DNA of 15,948 nt from an uncultured Eubacteriales bacterium (GCA_900313775.1 OMSP01000056.1:1-15948), one strand, 5' to 3'. Counted from the stretch's first letter, positions 7,525-15,610 are shown. Notes: a model not told the origin generated them from the letters alone. Translations and numbers: made by a program.

Positions 7525-9057
7525 TTATTTCATGGCTGTTACTTCATCATAGAGATCTGTCAGCTCCTTATCCGGTGCCTTGGTAGCCAGCGACACGATA
7601 ATGTTTATGACCAGAGCAATGATGAAGGCCGGAAGCAGTTCATAGATATCCAAAATGCCGCCCATCGGACGTACGGCAAACTTCCAGATGAAGATCATGA
7701 TGCCTCCGGCGAGCATGCCTGCGATGGCACCATACCGGTTTGAACGTCTCCAAAACAGCGCCAGCAGCACAACAGGGCCAAAACTGGCTCCGAATCCCGC
7801 CCAGGCAAAGGAGACGATCCTGAAGACCGACGAGTCTTTATTCCATGCGAGAAAGACAGCTACGACAGCGATAACGATCAGTGACAGTCTCGAGACCAGC
7901 AGCTGTTTGCCTTCCTTGATCTTGATGCCGAAGAATTTGGTCAGAATATCATTGGATACTGATGAGGAAGACGCAAGCAGCTGAGAATCAGCTGTTGACA
8001 TTGTCGCCGCCAGTATACCCGACAGCACGACACCGGCGAAGAGCGCTGCCAGAATGCCGTTCGTGGCAAGCAGATCAGCGATCTTAACGATGACAGTCTC
8101 GGACTCGGCAGCTTCAAGCGTCTTGATCTCGCCGACATGGCTCATCTGCAGACCGACGATACCGATCAAAAGCGCCGCACACATCGAAATGACTACCCAC
8201 ACGGAAGCTACACGTCTGGAGAGTTTCAACTTGTTATCATCCTCTATTGCCATAAACCGAAGCAGGATATGCGGCATACCAAAATATCCGAGACCCCACG
8301 CCAGTGTGGAAACTATCGTCAGAAATGTATAAGGCACGGCAGTACCGGTGGCAGCGTCGTGCGAAGCCGTTAAAGTAAGATAGCCTGCCAGACCTTTCGC
8401 GTTTTCCATCACGGCGCCCATGCCCCCTGCCTTGACCGTACCGAATATCAGAATCAGGATCAGTGCAAACGACATGACGATACTCTGGATAAAGTCGGTA
8501 GTCGAAGCAGCAAGGAATCCGCCCATTGCCGTATAGAACATGATGACGATCGCGCTGATGATCATGGCCGCATGATAGTCGACACCGAACAGACTGTTGA
8601 ACAGTTTTCCGCAGGCAGCGAAGCCGGAGGCTGTGTAGGGAACAAAAAACACGATGATCCAGATGGCCGCGATAAGTGTCAAGACATATCGCTTGTCACC
8701 GTAACGGTTGGAGAAAAACTCCGGCAGTGTGATCGAACGGCTCTTCTCCGTGTATCTCCTGAGTTTCTTCGCGACGACCAGCCAGTTGATGTAAGTACCC
8801 ACAGCCAGACCGATGATCGTCCAGCTCGCCTCCGCAATGCCCGCCAGATACGCGAGACCCGGAATGCCCATCAGGAGCCAGCTGCTCATGTCAGATGCCT
8901 CGGCACTCATCGCAGTGACGAACGGCCCCAGCTTTCTGCCGCCGAGATAAAAATCTCCGACAGACGATGTCTTCTCAGACAGCTTGATACCGATCCCCAT
9001 CATTCCGAACAGATAGAGCACCATCGCTACCAGCATAGTGATTGATGTTGCACTCAT
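7525..9057 (-). CDS. putP: Sodium/proline symporter PutP
   Basis: A 510-residue polytopic membrane protein of the sodium:solute symporter family with about 12-13 hydrophobic spans. It matches PutP closely in the second span: SAEASDMSSWLLMGIPG at residues 51-67. D56 and S58 correspond to E. coli PutP D55 and S57, linked to Na+ and proline binding. Other PutP-like stretches are ITLPEFFSNRYGD and TADSQLLASSSSVSNDI. It should import L-proline with Na+ across the cytoplasmic membrane. Length is normal. AAGAGGT lies before the ATG at 9057, and the gene follows trpS by 24 nt. There is no adjacent proline catabolism gene, so a nutritional or osmotic role cannot be separated. Confidence 0.93.
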   Translation of the reverse strand: MSATSITMLVAMVLYLFGMMGIGIKLSEKTSSVGDFYLGGRKLGPFVTAMSAEASDMSSWLLMGIPGLAYLAGIAEASWTIIGLAVGTYINWLVVAKKLRRYTEKSRSITLPEFFSNRYGDKRYVLTLIAAIWIIVFFVPYTASGFAACGKLFNSLFGVDYHAAMIISAIVIMFYTAMGGFLAASTTDFIQSIVMSFALILILIFGTVKAGGMGAVMENAKGLAGYLTLTASHDAATGTAVPYTFLTIVSTLAWGLGYFGMPHILLRFMAIEDDNKLKLSRRVASVWVVISMCAALLIGIVGLQMSHVGEIKTLEAAESETVIVKIADLLATNGILAALFAGVVLSGILAATMSTADSQLLASSSSVSNDILTKFFGIKIKEGKQLLVSRLSLIVIAVVAVFLAWNKDSSVFRIVSFAWAGFGASFGPVVLLALFWRRSNRYGAIAGMLAGGIMIFIWKFAVRPMGGILDIYELLPAFIIALVINIIVSLATKAPDKELTDLYDEVTAMK

Positions 9058-9081
9058 AACAATACCTCTTCTTTCTTTGTA

Positions 9082-10086
9082 TTATCTTATACGGTCCGGG
9101 AAACCGATCCTGCGCTGAACCTTACGCAGAGTTTTGGTGGCGTAATACCCGGCTTTTTCCGCGTTTTCCTTGATGATCCCGTCTATATAATCCTTCTCTT
9201 TGGACAGCCTTGCCATCTCCTCCTGAAGGGGAGCAAGCACTGAGACCACAGCGTCCCCGACCGCCTCTTTAAACTGACCATAGCCGGCATTTTCGAATTC
9301 GTTCACTGTCTCTTCCGGCGTTTTGTCCGTGCAGGCGCTGTAGATGTCGATCAGATTCCTCACGCCCGGCTGATCGTCGCTGTAGGCAACCTGACCCAGA
9401 GAATCAGTCACCGCTTTCTTGCACTTCCGGCGAATATCATCCGGAGAATCCGTCAGATAGATACTCGCATTCGGATTTTCGTCGGATTTGCTCATCTTGT
9501 GAAGCGGATCCTGGAGACTCATTATACGGGCACCCACCTTACCGAAATATGCATCCGGAATCGTGAAAACATCTCCGTAAATACGGTTAAATCTCTCAGC
9601 GATATCCCTTGTGATCTCAAGATGCTGCTTCTGATCAAGACCCACAGGCACGACGTCCGTCTGATAGAGGAGGATGTCTGCTGCCATCAGGACCGGATAG
9701 GCAAAGAGTCCGACATTTATATTGTCTTCATGCTTGGCGGATTTGTCTTTGAATTGCGTCATGCGATTCATTTCACCCATATAGGTATAGCAGTTCAGTA
9801 TCCAGGCGAGTTCCGCATGAGCTGATACATGCGACTGATAATACAGGCAGCTTTTCTTCGGATCAAGACCCGCCGCTATATACAAAGTGAGCAGATCACG
9901 CGCCTGCCTGCGCAGTTTCGCGGGATCCTGCCGTACGGTGATCGAATGCTCGTCGACCACGCAATAGAAGCACATATACTCATCAGCCAGTTTGACCCAG
10001 TTGCGAAGAGCTCCCAGATAATTGCCGAGGGTCAGCTTTCCTGTCGCCTGTATACCGCTGAATAATACTTTATTTCCGTCAAGCAT
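9082..10086 (-). CDS. trpS: Tryptophanyl-tRNA synthetase
   Basis: A 334-residue class I synthetase for tRNA-Trp, normal length. The N-terminal motif SGIQATGKLTLGNYLGAL (10-27) contains TLGN, the HIGH equivalent. QKQHLEITRDIA (152-163) and KMSKS (197-201, HKMSKSDENP) complete the active site. It ends in the usual helical C-terminus. No T-box leader precedes it, because the gene lies 23 nt after the DUF5662 gene and is probably transcribed with it. An AAAGGA box about 11 nt upstream supports the ATG at 10086. Confidence 0.97.
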   Translation of the reverse strand: MLDGNKVLFSGIQATGKLTLGNYLGALRNWVKLADEYMCFYCVVDEHSITVRQDPAKLRRQARDLLTLYIAAGLDPKKSCLYYQSHVSAHAELAWILNCYTYMGEMNRMTQFKDKSAKHEDNINVGLFAYPVLMAADILLYQTDVVPVGLDQKQHLEITRDIAERFNRIYGDVFTIPDAYFGKVGARIMSLQDPLHKMSKSDENPNASIYLTDSPDDIRRKCKKAVTDSLGQVAYSDDQPGVRNLIDIYSACTDKTPEETVNEFENAGYGQFKEAVGDAVVSVLAPLQEEMARLSKEKDYIDGIIKENAEKAGYYATKTLRKVQRRIGFPDRIR

Positions 10087-10109
10087 GATGGAGTTTCCTT
10101 TCTCACCGG

Positions 10110-10700
10110 TTAATAATCATAATCATTGCTCAAAACTGTATTTTTGATATAAGCAAATGTATCCTTCTGTCCGTGTTCCGCAAGATATGCCAATATTTCT
10201 TCCAAAAGACGCGCTGTGCTTTTGTCCATCAGATTTGCGGCGTATCCTTTGTGCAAATACTCCAGCGGACAGCTGTCATCGTACTCCTTCCCTTTGTAGA
10301 TCTGACTGGCCGCGATCCGGTCGAGCGCCATCTCAACCACATATCGCTTAGGCATCTTCATACCGCAAAGGGGAGGATCATGTTCTCTGTTGAGATCATA
10401 GTCGATCCAGTATTCGCAGTGATGTTTGTTGCGGCCTTTGTGATGCAGCCAGGCCGTCGTAAGGCCCTTATCCTCTCTCTCTGCATTATTGGGGCTCCTG
10501 TTCCCCTGATAATACCGCACGCCCACTGAGAATTCAGTCGGGCCGAATTTGCTCAGATCATGGAGCAGGCCCTGCCTGTACAGTCCGACAGCAAAACAGT
10601 AACGCATCACACGCCACCTGTGACGGGAGATAGTCTTGAAATGGCCGAGTGCTTTGCTCCACTGCCACTGACCATTTTTTGCAGGGCGCTCTACTGCCAT
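10110..10700 (-). CDS. DUF5662 family protein
   Basis: A 196-residue soluble protein that I recognise as DUF5662. The conserved stretches are HFKTISRHRWRVMRYC (20-35), a histidine-rich LLHDLSKFGPTEF (about 46-58), and WLHHKGRNKHHCEYWIDYD (about 89-107). The HD and HH clusters look like metal ligands, recalling HD-type phosphohydrolases, but no activity can be assigned. There is no signal peptide or membrane span. Its start overlaps the end of the upstream binding-protein gene by 10 nt. trpS follows 23 nt after its stop. The ribosome-binding site is weak (GGGAAAG), so coupling to the upstream gene is likely. Confidence 0.85.
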   Translation of the reverse strand: MAVERPAKNGQWQWSKALGHFKTISRHRWRVMRYCFAVGLYRQGLLHDLSKFGPTEFSVGVRYYQGNRSPNNAEREDKGLTTAWLHHKGRNKHHCEYWIDYDLNREHDPPLCGMKMPKRYVVEMALDRIAASQIYKGKEYDDSCPLEYLHKGYAANLMDKSTARLLEEILAYLAEHGQKDTFAYIKNTVLSNDYDY

Positions 10701-11719
10701 CCGTCTTTCCCGTACAGATCGATGTTTTCATGATCTATAAGATAAGGCTTTTCGAGGATCTCCTCCCCGGTCTCGTCACCGTTGATCAGTGCAAAAGCAG
10801 CCTCAGCCGCATCCTGTCCGGCGGATACCGGCATGGCTGCCGCCGTACCTGTCAGCATTGAGCTGGCATCAAACAGGATCTTCTTAAACGACGGCGATCC
10901 GCCGATACCGTAAATAAACGGAGTACAGCGATCATCCGGCGCCTTACCGTCATTATATTCTTGGATTGCCGCCAACGCGCCCAGAGCCATCTGGTCGTTG
11001 GCGCACATGACCGCCGTAATATCATCATGCTGTTCGAGGATGCCGGTCATCTCCTGCTTGGCTCCGGCAGTCTTTCCGCCGGCGTCCACCCGGTCTGTCA
11101 CTTCAAAACCATGACCGCTCAAACCCTTTTCAAATCCGCTCACAGCCTCTATAAGGCTTCTGTATCTCACAGACTCAAGCAAAACAAGAGTACCGCCCTG
11201 CGGTGCTCGTCTCACCAGATCTCCGGCACACAGAGCTCCGGCTTCCGCCTGATCCGTTCCCACATATAGGTCACAAAGCTCCGCATCTGATACACGTGAA
11301 TCGAGATTGATGACAGGTATCTTACTGATCTCAAGACTTCTCAGCGTCTCATTTGCGCCTTCCTCAGTGACCGGCACAAAAAAGATAGCCTTGACGTTCT
11401 CCTCAGCAAAATCAGCCATATCTCTGTTTTGTATTTCCTGACTGCCGCGAGCGTTCTTGGTCGAGAGCTGACCGCCGCGCTTAGCGATCTCGCTGCGAAG
11501 CGAAGCCTCCAGGACAGCATAGTACGGATCGTCCAGATCAGCGCAGGAGAAGCCGAATACAAATATCTCTTCTTCCTCATCGCCTGTCTGGGCATTGCCC
11601 TTACCGGTCGTTGCCGGTTCTTTGACTGATTTATCTTTTGAAAGTGTGCGCTGCACGATGATCAGAGCCACTGCCAGCACAAGGCAGGCGGCGATCACGA
11701 TCCAGAGTTTCTTATTCAT
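10691..11719 (-). CDS. Membrane-anchored periplasmic-binding-like (sugar-binding type) protein
   Basis: A 342-residue protein with a basic N-terminus (MNKK), a hydrophobic segment at about 5-23, a charged linker rich in Lys, Thr and Glu, and a type 1 periplasmic-binding domain (RbsB-like) from about residue 50. Family-like segments are FVFGFSCADLDDPYYAVLEA, VINLDSRV, YVGTDQAEAG and AVMCANDQMALGALAAI. It probably binds a sugar or similar ligand on the outer face of the membrane. C12 follows IAA, which resembles a lipobox, but it lies inside the hydrophobic run, so an uncleaved anchor seems more likely. No ABC permease or ATPase gene is nearby. GAGGAAG precedes the start. Confidence 0.82.
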   Translation of the reverse strand: MNKKLWIVIAACLVLAVALIIVQRTLSKDKSVKEPATTGKGNAQTGDEEEEIFVFGFSCADLDDPYYAVLEASLRSEIAKRGGQLSTKNARGSQEIQNRDMADFAEENVKAIFFVPVTEEGANETLRSLEISKIPVINLDSRVSDAELCDLYVGTDQAEAGALCAGDLVRRAPQGGTLVLLESVRYRSLIEAVSGFEKGLSGHGFEVTDRVDAGGKTAGAKQEMTGILEQHDDITAVMCANDQMALGALAAIQEYNDGKAPDDRCTPFIYGIGGSPSFKKILFDASSMLTGTAAAMPVSAGQDAAEAAFALINGDETGEEILEKPYLIDHENIDLYGKDGWQ

Positions 11720-11757
11720 AGATGAACTTCCTCAGCCTACGCTCGGATTAGTATATT

Positions 11758-11786
11758 ATTATAGCATGGATCAGCCTGTCTGACCA
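11758..11786 (-). promoter_or_regulatory. Promoter inside the end of gltX, driving the binding-protein operon
   Basis: On the minus strand TGGTCA (11786-11781), a 17-nt spacer ending TGC, and a perfect TATAAT (11763-11758) form an extended -10 promoter. The start of transcription would be near 11751, giving a leader of about 30 nt. The -35 box lies inside the last codons of gltX. Confidence 0.65.
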
Positions 11787-13237
11787 GCTTGAAGACGCCG
11801 GATACCATCGTTTATCCTGTTGATTGATTCCTGCTTTCCAAACAGCTCAAGCAACTGTGTCGCGCCCCCGGGTGTGCTCATCTTTCCCGACAATGCGACC
11901 CGCACAGGCCACATCACCGTTCCGTTTTTAAGTTCATGCTCTGCGGCATATCCCTTTAGCAGTTCAAACAAAGCATCGTTGCTGTAATCTTGCTGCTCCT
12001 CAAGCACAGGCAGTAAATCTTGAAGTACCGACAATGACCTCGCCGGATCACTTTTCATCTTCTTGTGCGTATACAGATCCGTACTGTACTCCGGAAGTTT
12101 GTCAATGAAATCCAGCTGCTCTCTGATGTCGGGAAAGATCTGTATGCGCGTCTTCACCATATCTGCCAGAACATGGCGGTCATAGTCGCCTGAGACCGCC
12201 TTTTCGAGATACGGTTCTGCCAACAGATAGAACTTCTCATCATCCATGGCCTTAAAATACTCACCGTTCAGCCATTTGAGCTTCTCAATATCAAAGACCG
12301 CGGGTGACTTATTGATATGACGGTAGTCAAACGCCTCCACAAGCTCCTCGAGAGTAAACATCTCCCGGTTGTCGACAGGACTCCAGCCCAGAAGCGCAAC
12401 ATAATTGAGCACGGCTTCGGGCATAAAGCCCTGGTCAAGCAGCTCCTCATACGAGGCATGCCCGGACCGCTTGGACAGTTTCTGATGGTTTTCGTCCGTG
12501 ATCAGAGGACAGTGTACATAGACAGGCACATCCCATCCGAAAGCGGCATATAGCCGGTTGTATTTCGGCGATGAAGAGAGATACTCGTTGCCGCGGACAA
12601 CATGGGTGATCCCCTGAAGATGGTCGTCAACCACATTAGCAAAATTGTATGTCGGGTAACCGTCCGATTTGATCAGGATCATATCGTCGAGCTCTTCGTT
12701 GGGCACCGAGATATCTCCATAGATCTCATCATGGAAGGTAGTCTCTCCTTCATCGGGTATATTGAGTCTTATGACATAGGGCTTGTTCTGCGCCAGGTTA
12801 TCAGCGACTTCTTCCGCTGTCAGTGACAGACAGTGCTTGTCGTAAGCGGCAAATTCTCCGTCACCTGCCGGGCCCTTAAGTGACGCCAGTCTCTCCGGTG
12901 TACAGAAGCAGTAATATGCCTCTCCTTTCTCCACGAGTTCCTTTGCATAATGCATATAGAGACCGGATGCCATACGCTCGCTCTGAATATAAGGACCGAC
13001 TCCACCGTCTTTGTCCGGGCCTTCGTCGTATACCAGTCCTGTCTGGTCGAGCGCACGGTAAATTGCCTCCACAGCTCCCTCTACATAGCGTTCCTGATCC
13101 GTATCTTCGATACGCAGGATAAAATCACCGCCTTCATGCTTTGTCAGCAGATAGGCGTAAAGAGCCGTACGGAGATTACCGACATGCATGCGGCCGGTCG
13201 GCGACGGCGCGAATCTCGTTCGTGGTGTATTCATCAT
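11771..13237 (-). CDS. gltX: Glutamyl-tRNA synthetase
   Basis: A 488-residue class I synthetase that charges tRNA-Glu. The motif [17 protein letters not shown] (10-26) holds HVGN at 18-21. [10 protein letters not shown] (41-50), the [12 protein letters not shown] segment (195-206) and KLSKR (253-257) complete the catalytic site. A helical anticodon-binding half follows. Length is normal. Two ATGs stand in tandem. AAGGAG ends only 4 nt before the first and 7 nt before the second (13234), so either may be used. The gene lies just after the rpsU terminator-like hairpin with no room for its own promoter, so its expression probably depends on read-through from rpsU. Confidence 0.97.
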   Translation of the reverse strand: MMNTPRTRFAPSPTGRMHVGNLRTALYAYLLTKHEGGDFILRIEDTDQERYVEGAVEAIYRALDQTGLVYDEGPDKDGGVGPYIQSERMASGLYMHYAKELVEKGEAYYCFCTPERLASLKGPAGDGEFAAYDKHCLSLTAEEVADNLAQNKPYVIRLNIPDEGETTFHDEIYGDISVPNEELDDMILIKSDGYPTYNFANVVDDHLQGITHVVRGNEYLSSSPKYNRLYAAFGWDVPVYVHCPLITDENHQKLSKRSGHASYEELLDQGFMPEAVLNYVALLGWSPVDNREMFTLEELVEAFDYRHINKSPAVFDIEKLKWLNGEYFKAMDDEKFYLLAEPYLEKAVSGDYDRHVLADMVKTRIQIFPDIREQLDFIDKLPEYSTDLYTHKKMKSDPARSLSVLQDLLPVLEEQQDYSNDALFELLKGYAAEHELKNGTVMWPVRVALSGKMSTPGGATQLLELFGKQESINRINDGIRRLQAGQTG

Positions 13238-13253
13238 AGATCTCCTTCAGATG

Positions 13254-13285
13254 AAAACGGTGACGACCTCCTGGATCGTCACCGT
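13254..13285 (-). terminator. Terminator or attenuator between rpsU and gltX
   Basis: On the minus strand ACGGTGACGA, a 9-nt loop (TCCAGGAGG) and TCGTCACCGT form a perfect 10-bp stem followed by TTTT. It begins 7 nt after the rpsU stop and ends about 16 nt before gltX. The short T-run suggests partial rather than full termination. Confidence 0.75.
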
Positions 13286-13291
13286 ATCGTA

Positions 13292-13468
13292 TTAACGATA
13301 TTTGCGTTTTCTGGCAGCTTCGGATTTCTTCTTGCGACGAACGCTAGGCTTCTCATAATGTTCGCGTTTGCGAATCTCCTGCTGAATCCCAGCCTTCGCA
13401 CAGCTCCGCTTAAAACGGCGAAGCGCGCTGTCCAATGATTCATTTTCTTTGACAATCACATTTGACAT
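13292..13468 (-). CDS. rpsU: Ribosomal protein bS21
   Basis: A 58-residue, strongly basic protein read from the ATG at 13468 to a TAA at 13292-13294. It begins [20 protein letters not shown], continues with [15 protein letters not shown] and ends RKRKYR, the typical bS21 pattern. bS21 binds the small subunit platform near the 3' end of 16S rRNA and helps translation start. Length is normal for Firmicutes. A strong GGGGAGGG box lies about 10 nt upstream. It has its own promoter at 13539-13566 and a terminator-like hairpin directly after the stop, so it can be transcribed as a single gene with partial read-through into gltX. Confidence 0.97.
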   Translation of the reverse strand: MSNVIVKENESLDSALRRFKRSCAKAGIQQEIRKREHYEKPSVRRKKKSEAARKRKYR

Positions 13469-13478
13469 ACTAATTAAT

Positions 13479-13532
13479 CCCTCCCCTCAAGCCATAGACT
13501 TTGTGCACTTGGCTGTTTGGGTATAACTGCAC
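13479..13532 (-). promoter_or_regulatory. rpsU leader with possible pseudoknot next to the ribosome-binding site
   Basis: In the predicted transcript GUGCA (13532-13528) can pair with UGCAC (13507-13503), and AGCCA (13514-13510) inside that loop can pair with UGGCU (13494-13490). The crossed pairs form an H-type pseudoknot ending 3 nt before the GGGGAGGG box. Each stem is only 5 bp, so this is a candidate only. Confidence 0.35.
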
Positions 13533-13538
13533 TAACCC

Positions 13539-13566
13539 ATTATAACATGTTTAAATACAGCGTCAA
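13539..13566 (-). promoter_or_regulatory. rpsU promoter
   Basis: On the minus strand TTGACG (13566-13561), a 16-nt spacer and a perfect TATAAT (13544-13539) make a strong vegetative-type promoter. Transcription should start near 13532, giving a leader of about 64 nt. The -35 box lies in the 3' arm of the hairpin that follows the thioredoxin gene. Confidence 0.8.
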
Positions 13567-13581
13567 CACCTAATTTGACGC
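13553..13581 (-). terminator. Terminator-like hairpin after the thioredoxin gene
   Basis: On the minus strand GCGTCAA and TTGACGC form a 7-bp stem around an 8-nt loop, 6 nt after the thioredoxin stop, followed by TGTATTT. The T-run is imperfect, so termination is probably moderate. It would end the rpsB-tsf-thioredoxin unit. Confidence 0.5.
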
Positions 13582-13587
13582 CTGAAA

Positions 13588-13896
13588 TCAGATGAGAGCC
13601 AGGATCTCGTCCTTGGGCTGCACACCCATCGTGAGATTGGCGACCTTGCCTTCCTTGAAGACGATAAGTGTCGGTATACTCATAACGCGGAACTGCTGAG
13701 CAAGCTCCGGCTCCTCATCAACATTGACCTTTCCGACCTTGATCTCACCCGCCTTCTCCTCGGCAATCTCCTCTATCACAGGCATGAGCATCTGACACGG
13801 ACCGCTCCAGGATGCCCAAAAATCAACGAGGACCGGAATGTCAGACTGAAGGACTTCCTCTTCAAAGTTGTCTTTCGTAATGATCACTTCCGCCAT
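13588..13896 (-). CDS. Thioredoxin-like protein with WSGPC active site
   Basis: A 102-residue thioredoxin fold protein: PVLVDFWASW leads into the active site at residues 30-34, which reads WSGPC, and the cis-proline loop MSIPTL (P75) and the strand LIVFKEGKV follow. The N-terminal, nucleophilic cysteine of the usual WCGPC is Ser31, encoded AGC at 13806-13804. The resolving C34 is kept. It should therefore not work as a normal dithiol reductase. A redox-silent binding role, a monothiol role or a sequence error are possible. It starts 10 nt after tsf with AAGGAGG, so it is the third gene of the rpsB operon, where pyrH is more usual. No trxB is nearby. Confidence 0.9.
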   Translation of the reverse strand: MAEVIITKDNFEEEVLQSDIPVLVDFWASWSGPCQMLMPVIEEIAEEKAGEIKVGKVNVDEEPELAQQFRVMSIPTLIVFKEGKVANLTMGVQPKDEILALI

Positions 13897-13906
13897 GTTT
13901 GCCTCC

Positions 13907-14824
13907 TTATTTCATCTGAGCAGCGACTTCAGCTGCGAAATCGTCCTGTCTCTTCTCAAGGCCTTCGCCTGTCTCAAAGCGCACAAAACCTCGGATGGAT
14001 AGATTGGCACCCGTCTCTTTGGCCACTTTCTGAACATATTTGGCGACTGTGAGATCGCTGTCCTGTACATAGACCTGGTCGAGCAGACATACTTCCTTGA
14101 GTTCTTTGTTGAGACGGCCGATGATCATCTTCTCAATGATATTCTCCGGCTTCTCCGGATTCTCGGTCATCGCCTGAGACTTAAGGATCTCTTTCTCGTG
14201 GTCCAGATACTCCTGGTCTACTTCTTCGCGGGAGGTGTACTTCGGACGCATTGCAGCCACCTGCATCGCCACATTGTGAAGGCAGGTCTTGACTTCGTCG
14301 TTTACAACATCGGTTTCGGCATCGACGATGACACCGATGCGGCCGCCGCCGTGGATATAGGAGACGACACAGCCATCGCTGACAACTTTCTCGAAACGGC
14401 GGATCGAGAGCTTCTCTCCGATCGTCGCTGTCTTTTCTGTCAGCACGTCAGCCACAGTCTTAGAGGGATCTTCCTTCCAGGCCTGAAGCAGGAGCCCTTC
14501 GACATCCGGAACATCCGCTTCCAGAGCCTGCTCGGCTACCTGTCGTACAAATGTCTGGAAGACCTCATTTTTGGCGACGAAATCCGTCTCGGAGTTTACT
14601 TCGACGACTACTGCTTCCTTGTCATCTTTTACGATCACATCGCACAGACCCTCGGCAGCGATACGGCTCTGCTTCTTCTCGGCCTTCATGATACCGGCCT
14701 TGCGAAGGTACTCGACTGCCTCATCCATATCACCGTTTGTCTCGATGAGGGCCTTCTTGCAATCCATCATACCTGCGCCTGTCATTTCACGCAGTTCTTT
14801 TACCTGACTAGCTTTAATTGCCAT
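13907..14824 (-). CDS. tsf: Elongation factor Ts
   Basis: A 305-residue guanine nucleotide exchange factor for EF-Tu. The N-terminal UBA-like domain has VKELREMTGAGMMDCKKAL (8-26). The EF-Tu contact motif TDFVAKNE is at 80-87. The two core subdomains follow, with HNVAMQVAAMRPKY near the middle and a C-terminal segment ending DDFAAEVAAQMK. Length is normal for the longer bacterial form. GGGAGG lies before the ATG at 14824. It follows rpsB by 18 nt, the almost universal order. Downstream, pyrH and frr are missing and a thioredoxin-like gene takes their place. Confidence 0.97.
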   Translation of the reverse strand: MAIKASQVKELREMTGAGMMDCKKALIETNGDMDEAVEYLRKAGIMKAEKKQSRIAAEGLCDVIVKDDKEAVVVEVNSETDFVAKNEVFQTFVRQVAEQALEADVPDVEGLLLQAWKEDPSKTVADVLTEKTATIGEKLSIRRFEKVVSDGCVVSYIHGGGRIGVIVDAETDVVNDEVKTCLHNVAMQVAAMRPKYTSREEVDQEYLDHEKEILKSQAMTENPEKPENIIEKMIIGRLNKELKEVCLLDQVYVQDSDLTVAKYVQKVAKETGANLSIRGFVRFETGEGLEKRQDDFAAEVAAQMK

Positions 14825-14842
14825 TTTGTATTCCTCCCTGTC

Positions 14843-15610
14843 TTACTCCTCTTTCGCTTCTTCCTCGGCTGCAGTCTCTTCTGCAGCTTCTTCAGTCTCC
14901 TCTGCCTCCGGCAGATCCTCTCCGGTCATACCCTGATTAGCCTCGATGACAGCGTCCGCCATCTTGGCTGTGATCAGCTTGACGGCGCGGATAGCGTCAT
15001 CGTTGCCGGGGATGATATAGTCGAGCTCGTCCGGATCACAGTTTGTATCACAGATGCCGACCAGCGGGATGCCGAGCGCGCGAGCCTCTGCGACCGCGAT
15101 ATGCTCTTTCTTAAGGTCAATGATAAAGATCACATCCGGGACATGCTTCATCTCTTTGATGCCGCCGAGATTGCGCTCAAGCTTCTCGCGCTCCTTGTTC
15201 AGATGGACGACTTCCTTCTTGGGAAGCACCTCAAATGTCCCGTCCGCTTCCATGCGCTCGATCTCTTTGAGACGGCCAACGCGGCTCTGGATCGTCTTGA
15301 AGTTGGTCAGCATGCCGCCGAGCCAGCGCTCATTGACATAGAACATTCCGCAGCGCTCCGCCTCGGCCTTGATCGTGTCTTTAGCCTGCTTCTTGGTTCC
15401 GACAAACAGCACTGTGCCCCCGTCAGCGACGGTGTCGGAAATCATTTTGTAGGCATCATCGACCATGCCGACTGTTTTCTGCAGATCGATGATGTGGATC
15501 CCGTTGCGCTCGGTAAAGATATACGGAGCCATCTTGGGATTCCAGCGGCGTGTCTGATGTCCGAAATGGACACCGGCTTCGAGCAGATCTTTCATTGAAA
15601 TAACACTCAT
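14843..15610 (-). CDS. rpsB: Ribosomal protein uS2
   Basis: With the start at 15610 the protein has 255 residues and begins [20 protein letters not shown], the standard S2 N-terminus. Other S2 features are [36 protein letters not shown] and [14 protein letters not shown]. The C-terminus is a long acidic tail of Glu and Ala, as in many Firmicutes. S2 joins late in 30S assembly near S1. An open frame extends 63 nt further upstream, but GGAGG stands 8 nt before the ATG at 15610, which decides the start. A promoter at 15716-15744 and a structured leader precede it. Confidence 0.97.
   Translation of the reverse strand: MSVISMKDLLEAGVHFGHQTRRWNPKMAPYIFTERNGIHIIDLQKTVGMVDDAYKMISDTVADGGTVLFVGTKKQAKDTIKAEAERCGMFYVNERWLGGMLTNFKTIQSRVGRLKEIERMEADGTFEVLPKKEVVHLNKEREKLERNLGGIKEMKHVPDVIFIIDLKKEHIAVAEARALGIPLVGICDTNCDPDELDYIIPGNDDAIRAVKLITAKMADAVIEANQGMTGEDLPEAEETEEAAEETAAEEEAKEE

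Noticed and set aside
11684..11707. Lipoprotein signal in the sugar-binding-like protein (IAAC at residues 9-12)
   Set aside because: The hydrophobic run before the Cys is only 7 residues and continues for more than 10 residues after it, which fits an uncleaved membrane anchor better than a lipobox.
12950..13438. A 162-codon plus-strand frame across gltX and rpsU
   Set aside because: It is antisense to gltX, the terminator hairpin and rpsU, and has no family resemblance.
14198..15598. A 466-codon open frame on the plus strand across tsf and rpsB
   Set aside because: It lies fully antisense to two unmistakable genes, its translation is rich in Cys, His, Leu and Asp with no family resemblance, and it has no convincing ribosome-binding site. 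It is a codon-bias shadow.
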